Assembly: GCA_001898785.1 (NCBI GenBank)
Contig: MKVE01000032.1
Location: forward strand, 93,095-133,766
Source of the DNA: Chryseobacterium sp. 36-9
Lineage (GTDB): Bacteria; Bacteroidota; Bacteroidia; Flavobacteriales; Weeksellaceae
Direction of reading: 5' to 3'
DNA: 40,672 nucleotides
In this document: piece after piece, positions 1 through 8,166 of the stretch
Position numbering within the stretch: position 1 is the first letter of the stretch
How the letters are laid out: every line of letters begins with the position of its first letter
Translations under genes and position numbers: made by a program
The notes under the pieces: model-generated
Databases searched by the model: none
What the model saw: the letters and a program-made list of their open reading frames with translations, nothing else
What the model was told of the DNA's origin: nothing

Positions 1-1811
1 ATGTTAAAGATTATGAAACGGCTGTTATTGGTTTGGAACACGCTCAGAAATATTCCAGAAAAGTCATTGTAGAAAAATATATTACAGGTTTTGATTTCCG
101 TGTTTTGGTCATTAATCATAAAATGGTCGCAGCAGCGAGAAGAGTTCCTGCACACGTCGTAGGCGATGGTGAACTGAATCTTCAGCAACTCATCGATAAA
201 GAAAATCTTGACCCAAGAAGAGGTTATGGACACGAAAATGTACTAACAGAAATTGATGTTGATAAAGACACGAATGAACTTCTTGAAAAACTCAATTATA
301 CATTAGAAACTGTTCCACAAAAAGGCGAAATCGTCTATCTGAAATCTACAGCAAATCTTTCCACCGGAGGAACGTCGATCGATGTCACAGATATGATTCA
401 CCCGGAAAATATTCAGATGGCTGAACGTGTTTCCAGAATCATCGGATTAGATGTTTGCGGTATCGATATTATGGCAGAAAATCTAACGCAGCCTTTGAAG
501 GAAAGTGGTGGCGCCATTTTGGAAGTGAATGCTGCACCTGGATTCAGGATGCATTTGGCTCCAAGTGAAGGTTTGCCTAGAAACGTTGCGGCTCCGGTTG
601 TTGATATGCTTTATCCTCCGGGAAAAGAATTTAGAATTCCGATTATTGCGCTTACAGGAACCAACGGAAAAACTACGACCACGAGATTGTTGGCGCACAT
701 AGTAAAAAACAATGGAAAAAGAGTAGGATTTACCACCTCAGATGGGATTTATATTCAAAATACATTGCTCGAAAAAGGAGATACGACAGGACCAATGTCT
801 GCAGAATTTATTCTCAAAGATCCAACTGTAGAATTTGCGGTTCTGGAAACAGCCAGAGGTGGAATTCTTCGCTCTGGATTGGGATTTGGAACTTGCGATA
901 TTGGGGTTTTGACCAATATTAAAGAAGACCATTTAGGCATAAGTGATATACATAATCTGAAAGATTTAACAAGAGTGAAGCGGGTTGTTCTGGATAGTGT
1001 TAAAAAAGATGGCTGGTGTGTTCTGAATGCAGATGACGAATATTCTATGCGATTGGCGGATGATCTACGAGCAAAAGTAGCATTGTTCAGTCTGGATGAA
1101 AATAATCCCCATATCAAAAAATTTGCAAAAGAAGGTAAAATTACCTGCGTTTACGAAGAAGGTTTCGTAACTATTAAAAAAGGCGAATGGAAAATCAGAA
1201 TCGAGAGAGTTAAGAATATTCCAATCACAATGGAAGGGAAAGCGAAGTTTATGATTGCGAATGTTTTAGCTGCGTCATTAGCCGCTTACGTTTACGGTTT
1301 CGAAATCCCGAATATTGCTTTAGCTCTGACGACATTCATTCCAAGTGCTCAGTTAACACCTGGAAGACTGAATGTCTTCAAATTCAAAAACTTCAAGGTA
1401 ATGATTGACTTTGCACACAATCCCGCGGGTTATGAAGCGATTGAAGATTATCTTAAGAATATCGAATCCAACAAAAAAATCGGAATTATTTCCGGAGTGG
1501 GAGACAGACGTGATAAAGATATCAGAGAATGCGGTAAAATTGCAGCAAGGATGTTTGACCACATCATTATCAGAAATGAGAAACATCTGCGCGGAAGAAC
1601 CGAAGACGAAATCAACGGATTGATTATAGAAGGTATCCAAAGTATTGATAAAAATGTAAGCTATGAGATTATCCCGAAAGAAATCGATGCTTTGAAACAT
1701 GCGATGAGCTTAGCGGAAGAAGGAACCTTTATAACTGCGTTAAGTGATGTTATTAATAATGCCATCGAGATTGTTCAGGAATATCAGGCAAAAGAATTAC
1801 AGGACGAATAA
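1..1811 (+). CDS. cphA: Cyanophycin synthetase, C-terminal part (5' end outside window)
   Basis: CphA builds cyanophycin, a nitrogen-storage polymer with an aspartate backbone and arginine side chains, using ATP. The frame is open from base 3, so the gene begins upstream; about 602 residues are present where the family usually has roughly 870-900. The first part is the end of an ATP-grasp domain (VVGDG near residue 50 and EVNAAPGFRMH near 175). It is followed by a Mur-ligase-like domain with P-loop GTNGKTTTTR near residue 218 and the C-terminal Mur motif DFAHNPAGYEA near 465. A TTG at 33 lies inside the ATP-grasp fold and is not the start. The gene ends at a strong hairpin terminator. Aspartate and arginine polymerisation links it in function to the arginine cluster 12 kb downstream. 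The family call is secure; the missing N-terminus cannot be judged. Confidence 0.95.
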   Translation, partial: VKDYETAVIGLEHAQKYSRKVIVEKYITGFDFRVLVINHKMVAAARRVPAHVVGDGELNLQQLIDKENLDPRRGYGHENVLTEIDVDKDTNELLEKLNYTLETVPQKGEIVYLKSTANLSTGGTSIDVTDMIHPENIQMAERVSRIIGLDVCGIDIMAENLTQPLKESGGAILEVNAAPGFRMHLAPSEGLPRNVAAPVVDMLYPPGKEFRIPIIALTGTNGKTTTTRLLAHIVKNNGKRVGFTTSDGIYIQNTLLEKGDTTGPMSAEFILKDPTVEFAVLETARGGILRSGLGFGTCDIGVLTNIKEDHLGISDIHNLKDLTRVKRVVLDSVKKDGWCVLNADDEYSMRLADDLRAKVALFSLDENNPHIKKFAKEGKITCVYEEGFVTIKKGEWKIRIERVKNIPITMEGKAKFMIANVLAASLAAYVYGFEIPNIALALTTFIPSAQLTPGRLNVFKFKNFKVMIDFAHNPAGYEAIEDYLKNIESNKKIGIISGVGDRRDKDIRECGKIAARMFDHIIIRNEKHLRGRTEDEINGLIIEGIQSIDKNVSYEIIPKEIDALKHAMSLAEEGTFITALSDVINNAIEIVQEYQAKELQDE

Positions 1812-1823
1812 ATTGAGATAATT

Positions 1824-1850
1824 AAAACCGCCAGACCTGGCGGTTTTTGT
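1824..1850. terminator. Bidirectional hairpin terminator between cphA and the convergent methyltransferase
   Basis: The arms ACCGCCAG (1827-1834) and CTGGCGGT (1837-1844) pair perfectly. They are flanked by an A-run on the left and a T-run on the right, so the hairpin can stop transcription from both sides. It lies 13 bases after the cphA stop and 26 bases beyond the stop of the opposing gene. Confidence 0.85.
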
Positions 1851-1869
1851 TTTATAAAGGAATACCTTG

Positions 1870-2682
1870 TCAATTAGATACCTGATTCTTCGTGGCAACC
1901 ACGGAATACACCATTGGGATTTTATCTCCCAAATGTTCGATCCTGAACTTTTTAGGTTCGAATTCTATGGTTTTATTGAAGCAATTGTAAGGCGAATAAT
2001 CGTATTCATCCAGAGAATTTATTTCGAGACCGTTTTGTATTAAACTATTGATAACTTCACTTAGACCATGATTCCATGTTACATATTCCTGGGTGATATC
2101 AGCTGTTTTATCAGCATAAGTTCCGCTTTCTGTTTCTATGATTGCTCCGGAATTAAAATAGCGGTAAAAGACCTTTTCAAAATCGTTATCAAACATCCAG
2201 ACCACGGGGTGAAATTCCACAAAAACAAATTTTCCTCCCGGTTTTAGAAATCTCGCAATCACTTTTGCCCATCGGTCCAGATCCGGAAGCCAGCCAATCG
2301 TTCCGTAACTTGTATAAACAATATCGAATTGCTGATGCAGATGATTGGGAAGGTCGTAAACATCGGAACAAATGAATTTTGTGTTGGTATTAGCATCTTT
2401 AGCGATCTGTTTGGCACTTTCGATGGCTTTATCAGATAGATCAATACCTGTTGCATCTGCTCCAAGACGAGCCAGTGATATTGTGTCCTGGCCAAAATGG
2501 CATTGGAGATGCAGGACTGATTTTCCTTTGATATCACCCAACAGGTCGAGTTCTATGCTGTTTAACGAAGTGTTGCCTTTCAGAAATCCGTCAAGGTCGT
2601 AGAAATCGGATGTGAGGTGAGTATCTGTTCTATTGTTCCAGGATTGACGGTTGATTTCCAAATAATCGTTCTCTTTACTCAT
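1870..2682 (-). CDS. Class I SAM-dependent methyltransferase
   Basis: A 270-residue Rossmann-fold methyltransferase, probably cytosolic, acting on an unknown small molecule. Motif I is VLHLQCHFGQDTISL (residues 56-70), followed by the acidic motif II segment TGIDLSD. The catalytic-domain strand FVFVEFHPVVW follows further on. I chose the ATG at 2682 because the residues upstream of it (frame open to 2754) are hydrophobic and not domain-like, while MSKENDYLEINRQSWN is a typical N-terminus for this family. It converges on cphA and is divergent from the ClC gene. The substrate cannot be told from sequence; the fold call is firm. Confidence 0.88.
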   Translation of the reverse strand: MSKENDYLEINRQSWNNRTDTHLTSDFYDLDGFLKGNTSLNSIELDLLGDIKGKSVLHLQCHFGQDTISLARLGADATGIDLSDKAIESAKQIAKDANTNTKFICSDVYDLPNHLHQQFDIVYTSYGTIGWLPDLDRWAKVIARFLKPGGKFVFVEFHPVVWMFDNDFEKVFYRYFNSGAIIETESGTYADKTADITQEYVTWNHGLSEVINSLIQNGLEINSLDEYDYSPYNCFNKTIEFEPKKFRIEHLGDKIPMVYSVVATKNQVSN

Positions 2683-2788
2683 AATTATACTGAATAGTTG
2701 CTTTTCCAAATATCCGAAAATCTTTATCATTATGAAAAATGATTTCCAGATCAATAAAAGTGTATGTTCATACTCTCTTTTGATTTGG

Positions 2789-2796
2789 TATATTTG
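2789..2796 (+). promoter_or_regulatory. Putative -7 promoter box (TANNTTTG) for the ClC gene
   Basis: TATATTTG matches the Bacteroidetes -7 consensus TANNTTTG exactly. No clean TTTG -33 box is seen at the usual spacing. It lies downstream of the first in-frame ATG (2732) and just upstream of a GTG at 2813, so if it is real it favours the later start. Confidence 0.4.
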
Positions 2797-2812
2797 TATT
2801 CAAATTCACAGC

Positions 2813-4657
2813 GTGAAATTCCAAAATAAGAAAAAATATCTTAGCTTTTTAAAATTCAAAAAAGATTTCCAACAGTTTGGACTGGAGAAAGCACGCAGCT
2901 ATGAACTGATTCTTCATTGGCTAAATAGCAGGTTAAGCAGAAATCAGTTTCTTCTTCTTTCAGGTATTTTAGTAGGGCTTACTGCCGGTTTGGCTGGTGT
3001 GATCCTGAAAACTTTGGTTCACAACATCCATTATTTTATCACGCACAAAGTTCACTTCGAGTATCAGATTTTATTCTACATCGTTTTTCCGTTTTTAGGG
3101 ATTGTGTTAACGACAATTACCGTCCAGACTTTATTTAAGGGACAGGATAAAAAAGGCATTGGTGTGATTTTGTATGAGATTGCCCAGAACTCAAGTATCG
3201 TTTCGTCGGTTAAGATGTATTCCCAGATTGTGCAGAGTGCGATTACTGTCGGATTAGGAGGTTCTGCCGGTCTGGAAAGTCCGATTGCTGTGACCGGAGC
3301 CGCTATTGGTTCCAATTATGCCCAGACTTATAGATTGAGTTATAAAGAAAGAACTTTGTTGTTGGCGGCAGGCGCTAGTGCCGGGATTGCATCAGCGTTT
3401 AATGCGCCGATTGCCGGGATTATGTTTGCCTTTGAGATTCTGCTGACAGGCGTTGTGTTTACCGACTTTATTCCTCTGGTTGTGGCTGCGGTTTGCGGTA
3501 GTTTGTTATCCAGGATATTACTGCAGGAAGACGTTCTGTTCAGGTTTTATACAAGAGAAGCTTTCAATTACAAAAACGTTCCTTATTATCTTATTTTGGG
3601 AGTTGTCACAGGTCTGTATGCAAGGTATTTTGTATTGATGTCTCAGAAGGTTGAACATTTTATTCATCAACTGAAGATGTCACCGTTGAGAAGAGCAATG
3701 TTTGGTGGTGCTGTTTTATCTCTGCTTTGTGTATTATTTCCGCCATTATTTGGAGAAGGTTATGACACTATCAAGGCTTTTACCAGTGGTGATACTCTTT
3801 TGATTATTGAGAACAGCCTGTTCAGATATTTTGAAGTCAAAAGCTGGACGGTGATTATTTTCCTGATCCTGGTACTGGTTCTGAAAGCCTTTGCCACTCC
3901 TTTTACAATTTTCAGTGGAGGAAATGGAGGAAACTTCGCACCATCTTTGTTTGCTGGAGGAACTGCTGGTTTTTTGTTTGCAGTAGTTTGTCAGCAGATT
4001 GGTTTTAAAGAAGTGCCGGTTACCAATTTGGTTTTAGTGGGAATGGCTGGTGCAATGAGCGGAATTCTATATGCGCCGCTTACGGCAATTTTCCTGATCG
4101 CTGAATCCAGTTTTGGTTATGATCTCTTTATTCCGTTGATGATTGTGTCAGTAATTTCATACCTGATAGCAAAAAGTTTCTCGCCGATTTCTCCGGAACT
4201 GAAATCACTGGCTGATCAGGGGAAAATCTTTACAAGCAAGCATGACAATAATCTTTTATTTTCTCTGAATACCAAAGATTATATCGATTTCCAGTCTCAG
4301 GTCATTAATGAGAATGCTTCTGTCACAGAGTTATTTGATATGATAAAAAATGGGAACAAAAATTCTTTTGCTGTCGTCGATCACGCGAACAAACTGAAAG
4401 GTATTCTTGATATGGATGATGTCCGTCCTTATCTTTTTAGCGATGACATTGATAAGCTTTCACTTAGTAAAATGATGAAGGCGCCGCCTGCGGTAATCTT
4501 TCAAGATCATAAAGCACCTGAAATTTTACAGACTTTTGACGAAACCGGTTATTGGTATCTGCCTGTTGTAGATCATGATAACCGTTTCATTGGATTCATA
4601 TCAAAATCGTCTATATTGACAGATTACAGACAGTTACTCAAATTGTATTCTGAATAA
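2813..4657 (+). CDS. ClC-family chloride channel/transporter with C-terminal CBS domains
   Basis: An inner-membrane anion transporter of about 614 residues. The pore helices carry the ClC signatures GGSAGLESPIA (gating glutamate), a GGNGGNFAP loop, and SFGYDLFIP with the conserved pore tyrosine. About 130 C-terminal residues form two CBS repeats (one near VTELFDMIKNGNKNSFAVVD, one near PPAVIFQDHKAPEIL), which often bind nucleotides. Two usual features differ: the first filter motif reads KGIGVILYEI instead of GSGIP, and the inner proton glutamate position has Ile (FAFEILL). The start is uncertain: the frame is open from an ATG at 2732, but a promoter-like box lies inside that stretch, so I prefer GTG 2813. 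Neighbours give no clue to the transported ion. Confidence 0.9.
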   Translation: MKFQNKKKYLSFLKFKKDFQQFGLEKARSYELILHWLNSRLSRNQFLLLSGILVGLTAGLAGVILKTLVHNIHYFITHKVHFEYQILFYIVFPFLGIVLTTITVQTLFKGQDKKGIGVILYEIAQNSSIVSSVKMYSQIVQSAITVGLGGSAGLESPIAVTGAAIGSNYAQTYRLSYKERTLLLAAGASAGIASAFNAPIAGIMFAFEILLTGVVFTDFIPLVVAAVCGSLLSRILLQEDVLFRFYTREAFNYKNVPYYLILGVVTGLYARYFVLMSQKVEHFIHQLKMSPLRRAMFGGAVLSLLCVLFPPLFGEGYDTIKAFTSGDTLLIIENSLFRYFEVKSWTVIIFLILVLVLKAFATPFTIFSGGNGGNFAPSLFAGGTAGFLFAVVCQQIGFKEVPVTNLVLVGMAGAMSGILYAPLTAIFLIAESSFGYDLFIPLMIVSVISYLIAKSFSPISPELKSLADQGKIFTSKHDNNLLFSLNTKDYIDFQSQVINENASVTELFDMIKNGNKNSFAVVDHANKLKGILDMDDVRPYLFSDDIDKLSLSKMMKAPPAVIFQDHKAPEILQTFDETGYWYLPVVDHDNRFIGFISKSSILTDYRQLLKLYSE

Positions 4658-4681
4658 AGATATAATCACAAATACAGGACC

Positions 4682-5491
4682 TTAAATATTTCCGATCACG
4701 AACATATTTTCCATCGTAGGAACGGGACTTCCGCCTCGCTTTTCCAATGTGATGGCGAATGCCTGTGCATTTGGAATGTTAGATAAGACGATTTTGCTGT
4801 CTTTATCTTCAGAGTACATCCCTGCACTTACAGGTTTCCCGTCTGAGATTGCCCAGAGCTGATATTCCATTCCTTCAGGAGCTTTCGGAAGATGTTCAGC
4901 ATTCAGGTAAACATCTTTTGTTTTTTTATCCCAGAAAACAATCGCTTTGGAATCCGGATGTTTTTCTACACCTTTCAGGGAGACCATCAGCATATCGGGG
5001 TTGGAGAACATCTCCATTTTCTGACTCAGTTTTTGGATAGCAAGACTCTGACTTTCTTTTTCGGTCTGGAGTTTTGCAATCTCCTGTTTTGTTTTGGATT
5101 GATCGTTCATCCAGAACGCATTTCCTGCGAGGCTAAGCAATAGAAGAATAGATGCCGCAGCAGAAAGCAATTTCCAGTTGCTGTTTCCCTGTATTCTTAT
5201 TTCTTCCTGTGGTTTTGTTGCTGGAATATCAACAGAAGCCATAGGTTGTACATTGTCAACAAGCTGTTCCTGCTGAATTTTGTTCCAGATCTTAGACTTC
5301 AGATCACTTGGAGGTGTCACAGCCTGAGCAGTGGCCAGATCTTCCAAAGTTTTTTGTGCCTCTTCAAAAGCTGCTCTTACATCAGCATTGTTCTTCATTA
5401 CACACTCCAAAATACCTGCTTCTTCGGGAGAAGCAAGACCTAGAATATAAGATTCTATGATTCCGGATGATATGTATTCTTGTGTGTTCAA
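4682..5491 (-). CDS. RskA-type anti-sigma factor (membrane)
   Basis: About 269 residues. The N-terminal cytosolic anti-sigma segment holds ESYILGLASPEEAGILE (residues 13-29). A single membrane helix follows at about 107-128, after a linker of low complexity. The periplasmic C-terminal half has the RskA signature around VYLNAEHLPKAPEG and YQLWAISDGKPVSAG. It would hold the ECF sigma factor encoded just upstream inactive until an envelope signal releases it. The start is TTG, one base after the sigma stop codon, which points to translational coupling; no ATG lies near. It has no zinc-binding HXXXCXXC motif, as is usual for RskA proteins. Confidence 0.88.
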   Translation of the reverse strand: MNTQEYISSGIIESYILGLASPEEAGILECVMKNNADVRAAFEEAQKTLEDLATAQAVTPPSDLKSKIWNKIQQEQLVDNVQPMASVDIPATKPQEEIRIQGNSNWKLLSAAASILLLLSLAGNAFWMNDQSKTKQEIAKLQTEKESQSLAIQKLSQKMEMFSNPDMLMVSLKGVEKHPDSKAIVFWDKKTKDVYLNAEHLPKAPEGMEYQLWAISDGKPVSAGMYSEDKDSKIVLSNIPNAQAFAITLEKRGGSPVPTMENMFVIGNI

Positions 5492-5492
5492 T

Positions 5493-6002
5493 TTATTGAT
5501 AATCTTTTAGCAAATCCTTTAATTTCATTAATGCATTACGCATTTTGGTTTTTACGGTTCCCAGCGGGATCTTCAGTTTTTCGGATATTTCATTTTGGGT
5601 AAATCCCTGATAATATGCCATATTTATAAGTTCCTGCTTATCAGCTTCCAGGCTTTCCAGAACATTTTTCAGTCCAATAAAGTCAGACTCTTCATTGGTT
5701 GTTGAAAGTTCTGCAGTGTTATATACGAAATCCGGGAGCGGTTGGTTTTTGAGTTCGTTCTGGAATCCTTTCGATTTCAGATAATCAATGGCTGTATTCC
5801 TTGCGATATTGATCATCCATGTATAAAATCTGCCTTTTGAAGCATCGTATTGATGGATAGAATTCCAGATTTTGACAAAGACATCCTGGATGACATCTTC
5901 AGTATATTCTTTGGAGCAGACTATCCGCAGGATAACACCATAAAGTGCACCAGAATAGTTGTCATACAGATGATGAAAACCATTTTCGTCCTTATTTTTC
6001 AA
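5493..6002 (-). CDS. ECF RNA polymerase sigma factor (SigK-like)
   Basis: A sigma-70 family factor lacking region 1 and 3. Region 2 runs from about residue 8 to 75 (EDVIQDVFVKIWNSIHQYD for core binding, ARNTAIDYLKSK for -10 recognition). Region 4 is at about 110-165 with the helix-turn-helix FTQNEISEKLKIPLGTVKTKM. The first conventional start is TTG at 6002, giving 169 residues. However the frame stays open to 6047 and the extra codons read YSEEQLIVLLKNKDE, which matches the usual N-terminus of these factors. The real start may therefore be an ATT at 6041. It is transcribed with the anti-sigma gene and diverges from msrB. It probably controls its own operon and some neighbours; that is inference. 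Confidence 0.9.
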   Translation of the reverse strand: MKNKDENGFHHLYDNYSGALYGVILRIVCSKEYTEDVIQDVFVKIWNSIHQYDASKGRFYTWMINIARNTAIDYLKSKGFQNELKNQPLPDFVYNTAELSTTNEESDFIGLKNVLESLEADKQELINMAYYQGFTQNEISEKLKIPLGTVKTKMRNALMKLKDLLKDYQ

Positions 6003-6152
6003 TAGAACGATAAGTTGCTCTTCAGAATATTTAGTTTTAATAATTGATTATTTTTCATTCCAAATGTAATAAAATAAAATATACCACAGACAAAATCCAA
6101 AGAATCTTTTATTCCGTAAATGATATTAAGTAATCATTCAACATTTATTAAA

Positions 6153-6668
6153 ATGAAAAATTTAATATCACACAGGACTTTCAAGGTTATTTTTATTCTG
6201 ATTTCAATTAACGCTTTCTCACAATCCGGGAATTTCAAAATCAAAAACCCATATTATTCCAGAACTGATACAAAACCATTAAAGTTGAGCAATGCCGAAT
6301 GGAAAAAAATCCTGAAGCCGGAACTCTATCAGGTGGCAAGAGAAGCTGCTACGGAAACTGCTTTCACGGGAAAATATTATGAGTTCGATGAAAAAGGCAC
6401 TTATTACTGCGCAGTCTGCGGCAATGCTTTATTCCTTTCAACCTCCAAGTTTGCAACCACTTGCGGCTGGCCTTCTTTTTATCAGCCTGTGCGCAAAAAC
6501 AGCGTCAGATATAAGAAAGACACATCTTACAATATGGAAAGAACAGAGGTTCTTTGTGGAAGATGTGACTCTCATCTTGGACACATCTTCGATGACGGAC
6601 CAAAACCTACAGGGAAACGCTTTTGTATGAACTCGGTTTGTCTTGATTTTATTCCTGATGAAAAATAA
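6153..6668 (+). CDS. msrB: Peptide-methionine (R)-S-oxide reductase, exported
   Basis: MsrB reduces methionine-R-sulfoxide in oxidised proteins. The SelR domain is complete: zinc cysteines in YCAVCG and LCGRCDSH, the substrate-pocket segment CGWPSF (here with Cys104 in place of the more usual Thr/Gly), and the catalytic RFCMNS with Cys158. The mature domain follows a signal-like N-terminus (hydrophobic KVIFILISINAFSQS), so the enzyme probably works in the periplasm or as a lipid-free exported protein. I chose ATG 6153 over 6120 because it begins directly before the charged n-region of the signal. It diverges from the ECF sigma gene. A protein-repair role alongside the exported fasciclin and ferritin-like proteins is plausible. 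Confidence 0.93.
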   Translation: MKNLISHRTFKVIFILISINAFSQSGNFKIKNPYYSRTDTKPLKLSNAEWKKILKPELYQVAREAATETAFTGKYYEFDEKGTYYCAVCGNALFLSTSKFATTCGWPSFYQPVRKNSVRYKKDTSYNMERTEVLCGRCDSHLGHIFDDGPKPTGKRFCMNSVCLDFIPDEK

Positions 6669-6778
6669 ATAACTGATTTATAATCATTTAAATAAAAATA
6701 TCAAAATAATTAAATCCAAATTAAAACCAATATCGTAAATCCAGATAACACTAAATATTAACAAAAAAATAAACTGAA

Positions 6779-7348
6779 ATGAATTCAAGATCAAAAATCA
6801 CAGTATTAAGTATCCTGGCATTATCATTCGCTTTTAGCGGAAATATGTCTGCACAATCAATGAAGGAAAAAACGGTAATGGTTGGCGGTGCTGCCATGTA
6901 CCCTTCAAAAAATATAATACAAAACGCAGTCAATTCTAAAGACCACAAGACTTTGGTTGCTGCTGTAAAAGCTGCAGGCCTGGTAGAGACATTGGAAGGC
7001 AAAGGACCATTCACGGTTCTTGCACCAACTGATGAAGCTTTTGCAAAACTTCCTAAAGGAACGGTAGAAAATCTGGTGAAACCTGAAAATAAGGAGACAC
7101 TGACAAAGATTTTAACTTACCATGTTCTTGCAGGAAAGTATAATGCAAAACAAATCTGGGCTGCAGTGAAAGCTGGCAACGGAAAGGCTATGATGAAAAC
7201 AGTAGAAGGCGAAGATGTTACTTTTTGGACAAAAGGTAACGATCTGTATGTGAGAGATGCTAAAGGAACGGATGCAAAAGTAACGATTGCTGACGTAAAC
7301 CAATCCAATGGTGTTATTCACGTGATTGATACAGTATTAATGCCATAA
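6779..7348 (+). CDS. Secreted fasciclin (FAS1) domain protein
   Basis: A 189-residue exported protein. It has an N-terminal signal peptide (hydrophobic core [13 protein letters not shown], cleavage near MSAQS) and one complete FAS1 domain. The conserved H1 box is [15 protein letters not shown], the YH motif is [15 protein letters not shown] and the H2 box is [13 protein letters not shown] at the extreme C-terminus. FAS1 proteins mediate adhesion or bind small ligands at the cell surface. It sits downstream of msrB after a 110-bp AT-rich gap and ends at a strong terminator, so it may be transcribed alone or with msrB. In Mycobacterium, FAS1 proteins MPT70/MPT83 belong to the SigK-RskA regulon, and the same partner types are adjacent here. 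Confidence 0.93.
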   Translation: MNSRSKITVLSILALSFAFSGNMSAQSMKEKTVMVGGAAMYPSKNIIQNAVNSKDHKTLVAAVKAAGLVETLEGKGPFTVLAPTDEAFAKLPKGTVENLVKPENKETLTKILTYHVLAGKYNAKQIWAAVKAGNGKAMMKTVEGEDVTFWTKGNDLYVRDAKGTDAKVTIADVNQSNGVIHVIDTVLMP

Positions 7349-7360
7349 GTAGTTGATAAG

Positions 7361-7390
7361 GCAGCATAAATTTTTTATGCTGCTTTTTTT
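7361..7390 (+). terminator. Rho-independent terminator after the fasciclin gene
   Basis: The ten-base arms GCAGCATAAA (7361-7370) and TTTATGCTGC (7374-7383) pair perfectly around a TTT loop and are followed by seven T. It separates the fasciclin gene from the ferritin-like pair. Confidence 0.88.
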
Positions 7391-7428
7391 GAATTTAAAA
7401 AAATAAACCAAATACTAAAAATAATATT

Positions 7429-8139
7429 ATGAAAAAAACAATCAGTGTATCCAATCAGGGTGCAACCCTGGATACAGGCAGAAGAAACTTTTTGAAGCTA
7501 AGTGGGGTAGGATTGGCAATGGCTGGTCTTGCGCTCGTAGGATGTAACGATGATGATATGATGATTGGTGGTAATGACAATGTTTTTGACCTTGGAAAAG
7601 GAGATGTTGGTGTCCTCAATTATGCATATGCGCTGGAGCAGCTGGAAGCGGATTTTTATACCAAAGTGGTTAATAACTTCTACTCCGGAATTTCCAGTGC
7701 GGAAAGAGAAATTTTTACAGACCTGTATCATCACGAGGTGATCCACAGGGATTTTTTCAAGGCTGCCATCAGCGGTGCAACATCCAATGTGTTACCGACT
7801 CTGGAATTTCAGTATCCTAATGTGAACTTCAATGACAGGAACTCTGTACTGGCAACTGCAAAAGCGCTGGAAGATACAGGTGTTGCAGCCTACAACGGCG
7901 CAGGCAGGTATATTACGAATCCGGATTATCTGGTCATTGCCGGTAAGATTGTTTCTGTGGAAGCAAGACATGCATCAGCTATCAGGAATCTCATCAATCC
8001 GGGATCTGCTGATTTTTCAGGCGATGATGTGATAGATGCCAACGGATTGGATCTGGCAAAAGAGCCTAAGGATATTGTCATGGCAGCAGGTGGATTTATC
8101 AAAACGCCATTCACATGGAAAGAAAGAAACATCGGTTAA
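7429..8139 (+). CDS. Ferritin-like domain protein with Tat-type signal and lipobox
   Basis: 236 residues. The N-terminus has a twin-arginine motif (GRRNFLKLSG, residues 17-26), a hydrophobic stretch and a lipobox-like ALVGC, so it is probably folded in the cytosol, exported by Tat and possibly lipid-anchored. The remainder is a four-helix ferritin-like domain with repeated acidic/histidine helix patterns: YALEQLEADFY, LYHHEVIHRDFF, ALEDTGVAAYNG and IVSVEARHASAIR. Such residues could bind a di-metal site, but no enzyme activity is known for this exported subfamily. A gap of 27 bp leads to a second ferritin-like gene, so the two are surely one operon. Family call is firm, function is not. Confidence 0.88.
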   Translation: MKKTISVSNQGATLDTGRRNFLKLSGVGLAMAGLALVGCNDDDMMIGGNDNVFDLGKGDVGVLNYAYALEQLEADFYTKVVNNFYSGISSAEREIFTDLYHHEVIHRDFFKAAISGATSNVLPTLEFQYPNVNFNDRNSVLATAKALEDTGVAAYNGAGRYITNPDYLVIAGKIVSVEARHASAIRNLINPGSADFSGDDVIDANGLDLAKEPKDIVMAAGGFIKTPFTWKERNIG

Positions 8140-8166
8140 TTATTCATCTTTTTAAAATCAATTATT

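Noticed and set aside
755-1117. Long minus-strand ORF inside cphA
   Set aside because: It is a shadow of the cphA coding frame, with no independent support.
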